64,000 nt of DNA, taken from positions 151,107 through 215,106 of the forward strand of contig JACKCD010000001.1 in assembly GCA_020634215.1 (NCBI GenBank), given 5' to 3'. Made by a program: the position numbers and the translations under genes. The notes under the pieces were generated by a model. The model searched no databases. It was not told the origin of the DNA and saw nothing but the letters and a program-made list of their open reading frames with translations. The stretch's first letter is position 1. Each line of letters opens with the position of its first letter. This document shows positions 17,940 to 25,697 of this stretch, one piece after another. This DNA is from Ardenticatenaceae bacterium (GTDB taxonomy: Bacteria; Chloroflexota; Anaerolineae; Promineifilales; Promineifilaceae).

Positions 17940-18920
17940 ATGGCACGACTTACTCTACGCGAAGCAATTACTGATGCGCTGCGAGAAGAAATGCAGCGCG
18001 ACGACAACGTTTTTATCATGGGCGAAGAGGTAGCCGACTGGGGTGGCACCTACGCCGTCACCAAAGGCTTTTTGGAAGAATTTGGCCCCCGCCGCGTCCG
18101 CGACACCCCTATCTCGGAAATGGTCATTGCCGGAGCCGCCACCGGGGCGGCCATGGCTGGGCTACGCCCCGTGGCCGAATTTATGACCATCAACTTTGCC
18201 TTTGTCGCCTTTGATGCCATCATCAACCACGCCGCCAAGGTCAGCTATATGTTCAACGGCCAGTTTGATTGTCCCGTGGTCTTTCGCGCCCCTGGCGGCG
18301 GCGGCAAACAGCTTGGCGCCACCCACAGCCACACCCCGGACGTGATCTTTGCCCACTTCCCCGGCCTCAAAGTCGTCTGCCCCGCTACCCCCTATGATGC
18401 CAAAGGGCTGCTCAAAGCCGCCATCCGCGACAACGGCCCGGTGCTGTTTATTGAAGCCGTCCCGCTCTACACCTCGCCTAAGGTGCGCGACGAAGTACCA
18501 GAGGGAGACTACACCGTTCCCATCGGCGTTTCCGATGTCAAACGGGAAGGGTCTGACGTGACGATTATCACCTATGGCGAAGGGCTGCACATTTCACTCG
18601 ATGCCGCCCGCCAGTTGGAACGGGAAGGGATTGAGGCCGAGGTGGTTGACCTCCGCACGCTGCAACCTTTGGACATGTCGGTACCGCTGGCTTCGTTTAA
18701 GAAAACGTTCAAAGCGGTGGTTGTCGAATTTGGTCATCAGACGTATGGTATTGGGGCAGAAATTGTAGCGCGGCTGCAAGAGGAGGCGTTTGATTATCTG
18801 GATGCCCCCATCAAGCGGGTGGCGCAGAATGACGTGCCGGCTCCCTATTCTGGCCTGCTAGAAAAAGCAGCCCTGCCTGATGCTGACAAAGTTGTGGCCG
18901 CTGTCAAGGAGATTCTCTGA
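17940..18920 (+). CDS. pdhB: Pyruvate dehydrogenase E1 component, beta subunit
   Basis: 326 residues of the transketolase central and C-terminal domain family. MGEEVADWGGTYAVTKGF near residue 27 carries the thiamine-activating Glu. PISEMVIAGAATGAAMAG and the VIFAHFPGLKVVCPATPYDAKGLL region follow. It forms the heterotetrameric E1 with the alpha subunit. The stop overlaps the E2 start (TGATG), so the three genes form one translationally coupled operon. Confidence 0.92.
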   Translation: MARLTLREAITDALREEMQRDDNVFIMGEEVADWGGTYAVTKGFLEEFGPRRVRDTPISEMVIAGAATGAAMAGLRPVAEFMTINFAFVAFDAIINHAAKVSYMFNGQFDCPVVFRAPGGGGKQLGATHSHTPDVIFAHFPGLKVVCPATPYDAKGLLKAAIRDNGPVLFIEAVPLYTSPKVRDEVPEGDYTVPIGVSDVKREGSDVTIITYGEGLHISLDAARQLEREGIEAEVVDLRTLQPLDMSVPLASFKKTFKAVVVEFGHQTYGIGAEIVARLQEEAFDYLDAPIKRVAQNDVPAPYSGLLEKAALPDADKVVAAVKEIL

Positions 18921-20227
18921 TGGCTGAGTTTGTTTTAATGCCCACCCTGGGCTTTGATATGGAAGAAGGGACGATGGGTCCCTGGATGAAGCAGGTTGGC
19001 GACCCGGTGAAAAAAGGGGATGTGCTGGCAGAAATTGAGTCGGATAAGGTGACACAGGAGCTTCAGGCGCGTGCCGAGGGTGTCCTGTTGGCGCAGCTTG
19101 TCAAACAGGGGGATGCTATTCCCGTAGGCAGCAACTTGGGCATTATTGGTGCGCCGGGTGAGGATATTACGGCGATGTTGGGCAAGACTGGCGTGGCGGC
19201 TCCGGCAAAGGCGGCTCCGGCGGTGGAAGCGGAAACGGCCGTTTCTCCCCCACCCTCCTTCTCCCCCACTACCACACCCGCCCCCGCCAACGTCCTGTCC
19301 GACGAATTCCCCGGCGGCCTCAAAGCCACCCCCGTTGCCCGGCGCATGGCCGAGGAAACCCACATCAATTTGGCAGACGTAGCCGGGTCAGGACCAAACG
19401 GCCGTATTCGCAAAGCCGACGTGGAAGCCTACCTGGCCCAGCCGCAGCCCCAGCCTGCCGCTGCTCCTACCCCCGCTCCGGTAGCCGCACCCGCTGCTGC
19501 TCCTGCTCCGGCATCGGCTCCCGCCCCTGTCAAGGTTAGCGACGACGACACCGTTATCGAGACCACACGGCTGCGGCAGGCCATTGCCCGGCGCATGGTA
19601 GAAAGCAAAACCACCGTGCCGCACTTCCAGGTTACGTCGGATATTGACATGGCGGCTGCGCTTGACCTGCGTAAGCAGATCAACGGCAATCTGCCCGATG
19701 AGCAAAAGGTGTCGGTCAATGATTTGGTGGTGAAAGCGGCGGCGCTGGCACTGCGCGACTTCCCCAACCTGAATGCGTCGTTTGGCGGGGACAAGCTTAT
19801 TCGTCACAATCGGGTGAATGTGGGAACGGCCGTTGCCGTGGAAGGCGGCTTGCTTACCGTGGTGCAAAAAGACACCGACACCTCCACCATCTCCAAAATT
19901 GCCCGCGACAACCGCGAGATGATCGCCCGCGCCCGCAGCGGCAAAGTCCACCCCGAAGATGTCAGCGGCGGCACCTTCACCATCAGCAATTTGGGGCCAT
20001 ACGAAGTCGAAAACTTCATCGCCATCGTCAACCCGCCCGAAGCCGCCATTCTGGCCGTGGCCTCCGCCCGCAAAGTCCCCGTGGTTGTCAACGATGAACT
20101 AGCCATCGGCATCCGCATGAAAGCCACCATCTCCGCCGACCACCGCATCACCGACGGAGCCGAAGCCGCCCAGTTCATGAAAGCATTCAAAGACATTCTG
20201 GAAACCCCCATGCGGCTTCTGTTATAA
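18920..20227 (+). CDS. pdhC: Dihydrolipoamide acetyltransferase (E2) of the pyruvate dehydrogenase complex
   Basis: 435 residues. A single lipoyl domain (1-80) has the lipoylated Lys in ESDKVTQE, about residue 42. An Ala/Pro linker is interrupted by AACGGCCGTT at 19234. The E1/E3-binding domain is at about 130-170 (ATPVARRMAEETHINL...GPNGRIRKADVEAYL), followed by a second Ala/Pro linker. The catalytic domain ends with ISADHRITDGAEAAQFM, the acetyltransferase active site. No E3 (lpd) gene is present, so it must be encoded elsewhere. Confidence 0.93.
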   Translation: MAEFVLMPTLGFDMEEGTMGPWMKQVGDPVKKGDVLAEIESDKVTQELQARAEGVLLAQLVKQGDAIPVGSNLGIIGAPGEDITAMLGKTGVAAPAKAAPAVEAETAVSPPPSFSPTTTPAPANVLSDEFPGGLKATPVARRMAEETHINLADVAGSGPNGRIRKADVEAYLAQPQPQPAAAPTPAPVAAPAAAPAPASAPAPVKVSDDDTVIETTRLRQAIARRMVESKTTVPHFQVTSDIDMAAALDLRKQINGNLPDEQKVSVNDLVVKAAALALRDFPNLNASFGGDKLIRHNRVNVGTAVAVEGGLLTVVQKDTDTSTISKIARDNREMIARARSGKVHPEDVSGGTFTISNLGPYEVENFIAIVNPPEAAILAVASARKVPVVVNDELAIGIRMKATISADHRITDGAEAAQFMKAFKDILETPMRLLL

Positions 20228-20231
20228 ACAA

Positions 20232-20283
20232 AGATTGGAGATTGGAGATTGTCGCTTCGCTAGTGCAATCTCCAATCTCCCAA
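20232..20283. terminator. AGATTGG-word hairpin after pdhC
   Basis: AGATTGGAGATTGGAGATTG faces CAATCTCCAATCTCC across GTCGCTTCGCTAGTG. It follows the pdhC stop directly and probably ends the operon; there is no T-run. Confidence 0.55.
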
Positions 20284-20332
20284 ACTCTTACTTCCCCCAA
20301 TCTTTCACGCCCGATTCACACCGCTGTAAAAT

Positions 20333-20367
20333 CCTTAAATTCTTCCTTAAGGAAAACCTGCTATACT
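20333..20367 (+). promoter_or_regulatory. Candidate promoter and direct-repeat site for the response regulator gene
   Basis: TATACT at 20362-20367 resembles a -10 box. No good -35 is present. Instead CCTTAA occurs at 20333 and again at 20345, the second within the palindrome TTCCTTAAGGAA. Direct repeats one helical turn apart just upstream of a -10 are typical sites of OmpR-type regulators, and the gene downstream encodes one, so autoregulation is possible. Confidence 0.35.
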
Positions 20368-20435
20368 AGGTACTATTCAGCAAAGATGTTCCCGAACCCT
20401 ATACGGTGAACAAATTCCCAGGAGAGGTAGTATCT

Positions 20436-21149
20436 ATGTCCACCATCCTTGTCATTGACGACGACGAACTGGTATCCCGCACCCTACAGCGCACGCTCAA
20501 GCATTATGGCTACCAGGTTATGTCTGCCCATAGTGGCACAGAAGGTCTCCAGCTTGCCCGCCGCCACCGCCCCGATCTCTTTATTCTTGATATTATGATG
20601 CCAGGGCTGAACGGCTACGAAGTTTGCCGCCAAATTCGTGGGGATCCGCTGCTGAGAGAGCTGCCAGTTCTCTTCTTGACTGCCAAAGCCAAGGATGAAG
20701 ACAAAATTGAAGGGTTCCGCGCCGGAGCCGATGATTACCTGAGCAAGCCGTTTAATATGGAAGAGCTGGAGCTGCGCGTGAAAGCCATTTTGCGCCGGGT
20801 GCTGCCCAAGCCCAGTGAGCCGGAAGCCTCTACACAGGTTGTGGTGGGCAATGTCGTTCTCGATTGCCGCACGTTTAAGGTGAAAACGCCGGCCGATACG
20901 GTGCTGCTGACCAATGTGCAGTTTGACCTACTCTACCACCTGATGAGCAATGCCGACCAGGTGTTTAACAGCCAACAACTGCTGCAAGATGTGTGGGATT
21001 ACCCCCGCGACACGGGCAGCCCGGAACTGGTTCGCGCCCACATCAAAAATTTACGGGAAAAGATTGAGCCTGTGCCAAGTCGGCCGATTTACATTCGCAC
21101 CATTCAGGGTCACGGCTACACCTTTTCCTCCGCTTCAACCTACGAATAA
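20436..21149 (+). CDS. OmpR/PhoB-family response regulator
   Basis: 237 residues. Receiver domain 1-120 with acidic pocket DDD at 8-10, phospho-acceptor Asp52 (LDIMMPGLNG) and Lys in SKPF. The winged-helix DNA-binding domain is at 130-235 (TNVQFDLLYHLMSNADQVFNSQQLLQDVW, ending IRTIQGHGYTF). The start at 20436 has CAGGAGAGGTAG upstream; an in-frame Met at 20406 would precede that site. A cognate kinase is likely the hybrid gene downstream, though a terminator separates them. Confidence 0.92.
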   Translation: MSTILVIDDDELVSRTLQRTLKHYGYQVMSAHSGTEGLQLARRHRPDLFILDIMMPGLNGYEVCRQIRGDPLLRELPVLFLTAKAKDEDKIEGFRAGADDYLSKPFNMEELELRVKAILRRVLPKPSEPEASTQVVVGNVVLDCRTFKVKTPADTVLLTNVQFDLLYHLMSNADQVFNSQQLLQDVWDYPRDTGSPELVRAHIKNLREKIEPVPSRPIYIRTIQGHGYTFSSASTYE

Positions 21150-21242
21150 CCGTTTGACGACAGCACAGGTTTCAGGATAATAGTGAACAAAGCGGCGCAC
21201 CTGTTTACTGGCCGCATCAAACCTGTTACTAAGACATAAAAA

Positions 21243-21278
21243 ACAGGGGTGCAGGGTTTACCTGTACCCCTGTTTTTG
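21243..21278 (+). terminator. Rho-independent terminator
   Basis: ACAGGGGTGCAGG, loop GTTTA, CCTGTACCCCTGT, followed by TTTTG. The 13-bp stem has one G-U pair. It ends the response-regulator transcript 14 bp before the next gene's ATG, so it may also act as an attenuator for that gene. Confidence 0.85.
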
Positions 21279-21291
21279 TTGGAACGGCATC

Positions 21292-23322
21292 ATGGATACC
21301 CTTCATACACCTGCACAGCACAAATCGGCACAAATTCTAATTGTTGATGATGAAACCGAAATCGCTGATTTTTTGGCTGATTTTTTGATCAAAAAAGAAG
21401 GCTACAAGGTCTCAATCGCCAATGGCGGCCGAGAAGCCATTGAGTTTTTGGAAGCAACGCTAACCAATGAGCTAGAGATTGACCTGGTGCTGCTGGATAT
21501 GCGGATGCCGTATGTGGATGGGAAGGATGTGCTGAACTGGATTCGCCACCACCCGGAACTGCAATATACGCGGGTGGTGATGCTGACCGCAGCAGCAGGC
21601 AATGAGGAAAAGGTGGAGGCTCTGGAATCAGGGGCGGATGATTTTATTACGAAGCCGTATTATCCGCAGGAGCTATTGGCGCGGGTGAAAACTATCTTGC
21701 GGACGCAGCAGCTTGAAAAGCAGCTTCAGCGGCAAAGCCAGCAGTTGGCAGCACTGAACCGGCTAGGGCAAAGTGTGGCGGCGACGCTGGAAACAAGTGA
21801 GGTGTTGGCAACGGCCGTTGAGGGGATGAGCCACGTTTTGGGTGTGGAACTGGCGGCGGTGCTGATGCTGGAAGGGGGGCAACTGCGCTACAAGCATTTG
21901 CGCCATAACAACAAGGAGCTACCGCTGCACCATTTGCCGATCATTCCCACCACTGAGGGGTTGCTGGGGGAAGTGTATCATGGACAAACGGCCGTTTTTC
22001 TCAACACTCCCCACGGCGACCCCCGCTTCAACCCGGACACCGACTCCCCACCCGGCCACACCATCCACAACATCATCCTTACGCCGCTCGTCGTGCGCGG
22101 TCGGCCGGTCGGCATCCTCACCGCTTTCAACAAAAAAGACAGCCAATTCTCTGACGTAGACCTCGACCTATTCGCCTCCCTCGCCAGCTCCATCAGCGAA
22201 GCCATCGAAAACGCCTGGCTCTTCCAGCGCATCCGCGTTCGCCAGCAGGAGTTGCTAGAAAGCCGCAACACCCTCCAGGCTCTCATTGACGGCATCCCCG
22301 ACCCCATCTACACCATCAACGATCATTGGCAGCTTGTCGCCGTCAACAAAAGTAAGGCCGATGCCCTTCACAGCGACGGCGACACCCTCTCCGGCCAAAC
22401 CTGCTACCGCGCCTTCTTCAGCCGCAATACCCCTTGTGACCATTGCCAGGTTGCCCAAACCCTCAACAAAAAAGAGTCGCGCAAATGGCTGGTGAGCTGG
22501 TTTGGCGACGACCATTTGCCGCAGGAATGGCAGGTCAACGCCTACCCCATTCCCAGCACCCAGGCCAGCTCCGCCCGCGCCGTCATCGTCTGGCAAGACC
22601 GTACCGACGAGCGGCGGCTGGAAAACTCACTGCTGCAAGCGGGAAAACTGGCGGCAATTGGGCAACTGGCGGCCGGCGTTGCCCATGAAATCAACAACCC
22701 CCTCACCGCTATTAACGCCAACGCCCAAATGCTAAAAATGCTGATGCCCAAGAGCGATGAGAATTACGAAGCCGTTGAACTGATTGCCCTAGCCGGCGAC
22801 CGCGCTACCAAGGTAGTGCGTGGGCTGCTCGACTTTGCTCGCCAGGCGCAATACACCTTCGATGCGGACGACATCAACGAGTCCATCCAGCAGGCTCTTG
22901 ATTTAGTGCAATATCAGCTTAACTCTTCCTCGGTTCAGGTTATTCAAAATATGTCGCAGCAGTTGCCGCTTGTGGTCGCTAGTTGGGAACATCTAAAAAG
23001 CGTTTGGCTCAATTTGATCGTCAACGCCCGCGATGCCGTGCAAAACCTGCCCGACAACCGGCAAATTGAAATCATTACCCGTATGGACAAGGATAAGGGG
23101 CATGTGCAGGTGTTAATTCGGGATAATGGCAAAGGAATGTCGAATGCTGAGCTAGAGCATATTTTTGAGCCATTCTATACAACCAAAGACCCTGGCAAAG
23201 GCACTGGGTTGGGGCTGGCTACCTGCCATCGCATTATTGAGCAGCACAACGGCGAAATTAATGTGGTGAGTGCCCCCAATAAAGGAACCACTTTCATTAT
23301 TCGTTTACCAGTGGAAAGATAA
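21292..23322 (+). CDS. Hybrid sensor histidine kinase with receiver, GAF and PAS domains
   Basis: 676 residues, no membrane segments. The N-terminal receiver domain (12-135) has Asp69 (LLDMRMPYVDG). A coiled linker (about 140-160) leads to a GAF domain (about 165-315) and a PAS-like domain (about 325-435) with paired Cys (TPCDHCQ) that could hold a metal or sense redox. The HisKA domain carries His465 in AAGVAHEINNPLTAIN, and the HATPase_c domain ends the protein (DNGKGMS, GTGLGLAT). A soluble kinase with an N-terminal receiver is usually controlled by another kinase. The cognate partner is uncertain; the OmpR-type regulator upstream is the nearest. Confidence 0.9.
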   Translation: MDTLHTPAQHKSAQILIVDDETEIADFLADFLIKKEGYKVSIANGGREAIEFLEATLTNELEIDLVLLDMRMPYVDGKDVLNWIRHHPELQYTRVVMLTAAAGNEEKVEALESGADDFITKPYYPQELLARVKTILRTQQLEKQLQRQSQQLAALNRLGQSVAATLETSEVLATAVEGMSHVLGVELAAVLMLEGGQLRYKHLRHNNKELPLHHLPIIPTTEGLLGEVYHGQTAVFLNTPHGDPRFNPDTDSPPGHTIHNIILTPLVVRGRPVGILTAFNKKDSQFSDVDLDLFASLASSISEAIENAWLFQRIRVRQQELLESRNTLQALIDGIPDPIYTINDHWQLVAVNKSKADALHSDGDTLSGQTCYRAFFSRNTPCDHCQVAQTLNKKESRKWLVSWFGDDHLPQEWQVNAYPIPSTQASSARAVIVWQDRTDERRLENSLLQAGKLAAIGQLAAGVAHEINNPLTAINANAQMLKMLMPKSDENYEAVELIALAGDRATKVVRGLLDFARQAQYTFDADDINESIQQALDLVQYQLNSSSVQVIQNMSQQLPLVVASWEHLKSVWLNLIVNARDAVQNLPDNRQIEIITRMDKDKGHVQVLIRDNGKGMSNAELEHIFEPFYTTKDPGKGTGLGLATCHRIIEQHNGEINVVSAPNKGTTFIIRLPVER

Positions 23323-23347
23323 TCTTAAATGTAAGATAATAGTCAGC

Positions 23348-24997
23348 ATGAATAGAATGATGATACCGGCAGAAGTTAGTATTGGGGACGTTCTGCGGCT
23401 TTCGCTCCCATCAAATACTCAGTTGGGGGGGAAAACCGACCAAGCGCGGCGCAGTGTGGATTGGGTCGTGATCATGACGCAGTGGAATAATTTGCCTGAA
23501 CAGGTGCAGAAGGGGGATCTGGTAATTATTCCGGCGCATTTACAAACGGCCGTTGATGAAAGCCAATTCAAACAACACCTCCACCAATTTGCCGAACAAC
23601 ACGTCACTGGCCTGATTCTATTCGCACCCATTCCCCCGGAAATAAACTCAAACGCCCACGATCTCGACCTTCCCCTATTGCTTGTGTCGCAAGAGACCAC
23701 TCCCCGCATTGTCCATCAAGACATTGTGAGACTGCTGCACGATAGGCAAGCCGCTACCGCCCAGCGCACCATGCAGCTTTATCGCCAACTGGCCGAAATG
23801 TCACGCGAAGGGCAGGGGCTTCGCGCCATGACCGACGTGATGGCAAAACAAACAGGCAAAATTGTCGTTGTCCAAGACAAACGGCTGGACATCCAAGCGA
23901 TAAGCGGGCTTGCCAACCATAATATTGACAGCAAACTCTTTCAGAAATCTATCACCAACCGGGAAGAACTGCCGCTAATCTTGCGCAACCGCAAGGCCGC
24001 AGCCAAAGCCCGACAAAGCTATTGGCAGCAAATCCTGCCCATTGACAACTATGCCCGGCTGGTTAGCCCCATCATTTCTGGCGACCGGGCACGAGGCTAT
24101 CTCTCCGTCGTGGGGCCGGCCGACGAGCTAGACCAACTAGACAGCCTGATTGCCGAATACGGGGCGGCCGCCTGCGCTCTGGAAATGGCGAAAGCCAAAG
24201 CCGTCAGCGAAGCCAAAAAAGAGCTGCGCGGCAGCTTTCTCGAAGGGTTGCTTACCGGCTCCATGTCGGCACAGGAAATTGAGCGGCTGGAAGGGCGGCT
24301 TGACCACGACACCAAACAGCCCCATATGATCATTGCCCTAAACTGGGCCAATGCCGATGCCCCCTCACTGCGCCGCCTGGAAACCACCATCAACTGGCTG
24401 TTAACCAACCATACCCGCGCTGCGTTAGTCTACATTTATGGCGGTCGTCACGTCTGCATTTTCCAAGCCCTTAAAGGCAGCGACGACACTGAAAGCGTCC
24501 ACACCCTCATCCGCCGCATTCGGGAACAAATTGAGGCTGAATATCCCAAAGCCAAAATTACAGGTGGCATGAGTGGCCCTGCCCTCTCCCTCACCGATTG
24601 GCCCCGCGTTTACAGCGAAGCCTTGCAGGCAATGCAGTTGGGGCAGCGGCTCAAGCTCATTAACCAGGTTGTGGAATACAGCAGCTTGGGCATCTATAAC
24701 CTTTTGCGTGATTTGGAAGATAATGAGTCCGTGAAAAAATTTAATCAGCAGGTCATTGGCCCGCTGGTAGCTTACGATGAGCAGCACAAAGGGAGCTTGA
24801 TTGAAACCATTGATGCCTATTTTGCCCACCACGGGAATGTCAGCAAAACGGCCGAGGCACTATATGTCCATCGCAACACCCTGCTTTACCGGTTGGATCG
24901 TATTCAGGAGTTAACGGGGCATGATTTAGACCGGGCAGAAATGCGGTTAGCACTCCACCTGGCGCTCAAATTCTGGCAGTTACGCGCCAAAGGGTAA
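23348..24997 (+). CDS. PucR family transcriptional regulator
   Basis: 549 residues. The N-terminal PucR-type domain begins ISIGDVL-like (VSIGDVLRLSLPSNT). A GAF-like middle region follows, and the C-terminal helix-turn-helix is GNVSKTAEALYVHRNTLLYRLDRIQELTG (about 495-525). Relatives control purine, amino-acid or amine catabolic genes. The start at 23348 avoids a 50-bp overlap with the kinase that the longer frame (23270) would need; Met codons at 23357 and 23360 are also possible. It lies 25 bp after the kinase stop. The target is unknown. Confidence 0.82.
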   Translation: MNRMMIPAEVSIGDVLRLSLPSNTQLGGKTDQARRSVDWVVIMTQWNNLPEQVQKGDLVIIPAHLQTAVDESQFKQHLHQFAEQHVTGLILFAPIPPEINSNAHDLDLPLLLVSQETTPRIVHQDIVRLLHDRQAATAQRTMQLYRQLAEMSREGQGLRAMTDVMAKQTGKIVVVQDKRLDIQAISGLANHNIDSKLFQKSITNREELPLILRNRKAAAKARQSYWQQILPIDNYARLVSPIISGDRARGYLSVVGPADELDQLDSLIAEYGAAACALEMAKAKAVSEAKKELRGSFLEGLLTGSMSAQEIERLEGRLDHDTKQPHMIIALNWANADAPSLRRLETTINWLLTNHTRAALVYIYGGRHVCIFQALKGSDDTESVHTLIRRIREQIEAEYPKAKITGGMSGPALSLTDWPRVYSEALQAMQLGQRLKLINQVVEYSSLGIYNLLRDLEDNESVKKFNQQVIGPLVAYDEQHKGSLIETIDAYFAHHGNVSKTAEALYVHRNTLLYRLDRIQELTGHDLDRAEMRLALHLALKFWQLRAKG

Positions 24998-25044
24998 GCG
25001 TGTTGTACAGTTCACACAAAAGATGGGAACATTATTCTGACAAG

Positions 25045-25165
25045 TTGACTGTAGATTTACCCCCTATAATTTCCTATACTACTGAAGGCTTGCGCTGAAG
25101 TGCGCGGTTCAGTGGGAAATAGTGGGAATCAAAAAGGGTGGCGTTCAAGCCGCCCTTTTTGGCTT
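25045..25165 (+). ncRNA. Possible short transcript: -10 box, stem and intrinsic terminator
   Basis: TTGACT (25045) and TATAAT (25065-25070) are only 14 bp apart, shorter than ideal. ACTGAA...TTCAGT (25081-25110) can pair. AAAAAGGGTGGC-GTTCAA-GCCGCCCTTTTT (25131-25160) is a strong terminator. This could be the pucR terminator alone, or a small RNA of about 85 nt. Nothing identifies its family. Confidence 0.3.
25131..25160 (+). terminator. Rho-independent terminator downstream of pucR
   Basis: A 12-bp stem, AAAAAGGGTGGC facing GCCGCCCTTTTT (one G-U pair), with loop GTTCAA and a T-run in the 3' arm. It separates the PucR gene from the ilv leader. Confidence 0.85.
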
Positions 25166-25261
25166 TTAACGGACTGTCGTAAATTTTGGTTAGACATATT
25201 GCCTAAAAAAGCCCGTTTCTTCTTGTTAACAATGTACATGGTCGAAACAGTGAAGACTCTT

Positions 25262-25267
25262 TATACT
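25262..25267 (+). promoter_or_regulatory. Candidate -10 box of the ilv operon
   Basis: TATACT is 43 bp before the leader-peptide ATG. The -35 position (about 25239-25244, TGGTCG) matches poorly, so this is tentative. Transcription would start near 25274 and give a leader of about 420 nt before ilvB. Confidence 0.3.
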
Positions 25268-25309
25268 ACTTGACGCGAATCAAGCGTAAGGTTACTATTG
25301 TTGTCTGTA

Positions 25310-25399
25310 ATGAACGAGTTTTTTGTATCTGTTCTCCTTCTCAACCTTCTTGTCCTCGTCCTTATTATTAACTATAAGGATGTAATGAATGTTGGGTAA
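25310..25399 (+). CDS. Branched-chain amino acid leader peptide (ilv attenuation)
   Basis: A 29-codon ORF, ATG at 25310, TAA at 25397-25399. Its core reads VSVLLLNLLVLVLII: 13 of 15 residues are Leu, Val or Ile, and 15 of 29 overall. It is followed within 35 nt by an intrinsic terminator and lies upstream of ilvBN-ilvC-leuA. This is the classical design of a translational attenuator, as in enterobacterial ilv leaders: ribosome stalling on the Leu/Val/Ile codons when those amino acids are short prevents termination. The Shine-Dalgarno is weak (TAAGG is about 18 nt upstream), which lowers certainty on the start. Confidence 0.75.
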   Translation: MNEFFVSVLLLNLLVLVLIINYKDVMNVG

Positions 25400-25460
25400 A
25401 CGAACTGGATGCTGATTGAATAAAATGCACACAAACCGCCCAACAGGGCGGTTTTTTTGT
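25390..25460 (+). promoter_or_regulatory. Attenuator: terminator with competing antiterminator
   Basis: The terminator stem AAACCGCCC (25433-25441), loop AACA, GGGCGGTTT (25446-25454) runs into seven T. TGTTGGGT (25390-25397), which covers the last codons and stop of the leader ORF, can pair with GCCCAACA (25438-25445): seven Watson-Crick pairs and one G-U. A ribosome reaching the stop codon would cover 25390-25397 and let the terminator form. A ribosome stalled earlier would leave it free to disrupt the terminator. The pairing logic is inferred from sequence. Confidence 0.7.
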
Positions 25461-25607
25461 TTGGGTGAATAGTTAAGGAAATGAATAAGTTTTTCTTTCA
25501 GGGGATGAATAGGATAGCAATGAGTGAGCGAAACGGCCGTTTTGCCACCCCTTGCGCCATTACCCCTTTCCACCCCAACCAAACCACCCCCATCCCCTGT
25601 GTATTGA

Positions 25608-25643
25608 GGGCAGAAAACAAATGATTTGTTTTCTGCCCTTTTT
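25608..25643 (+). terminator. Second intrinsic terminator directly before ilvB
   Basis: GGGCAGAAAACAAA (25608-25621) is exactly inverted at 25625-25638 (TTTGTTTTCTGCCC) with a 3-nt loop and TTTTTA after it. It is only about 55 nt before the ilvB start, so ilvB transcripts must pass two terminators. Between the two lies a 47-codon ORF starting at 25481 whose stop is in this loop. It is not rich in branched-chain residues and I do not call it a gene. Confidence 0.8.
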
Positions 25644-25697
25644 ATTTGCCGAACTCTTTCCAAGAGTTAATTTCTATGCCAAGGAGCAAGAAAGATT

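Noticed and set aside
25481..25624. 47-codon ORF between the two ilv terminators
   Set aside because: Only a few branched-chain residues, a poor ribosome site, and a stop inside a terminator loop. It may be translated but I cannot support it as a leader or gene.
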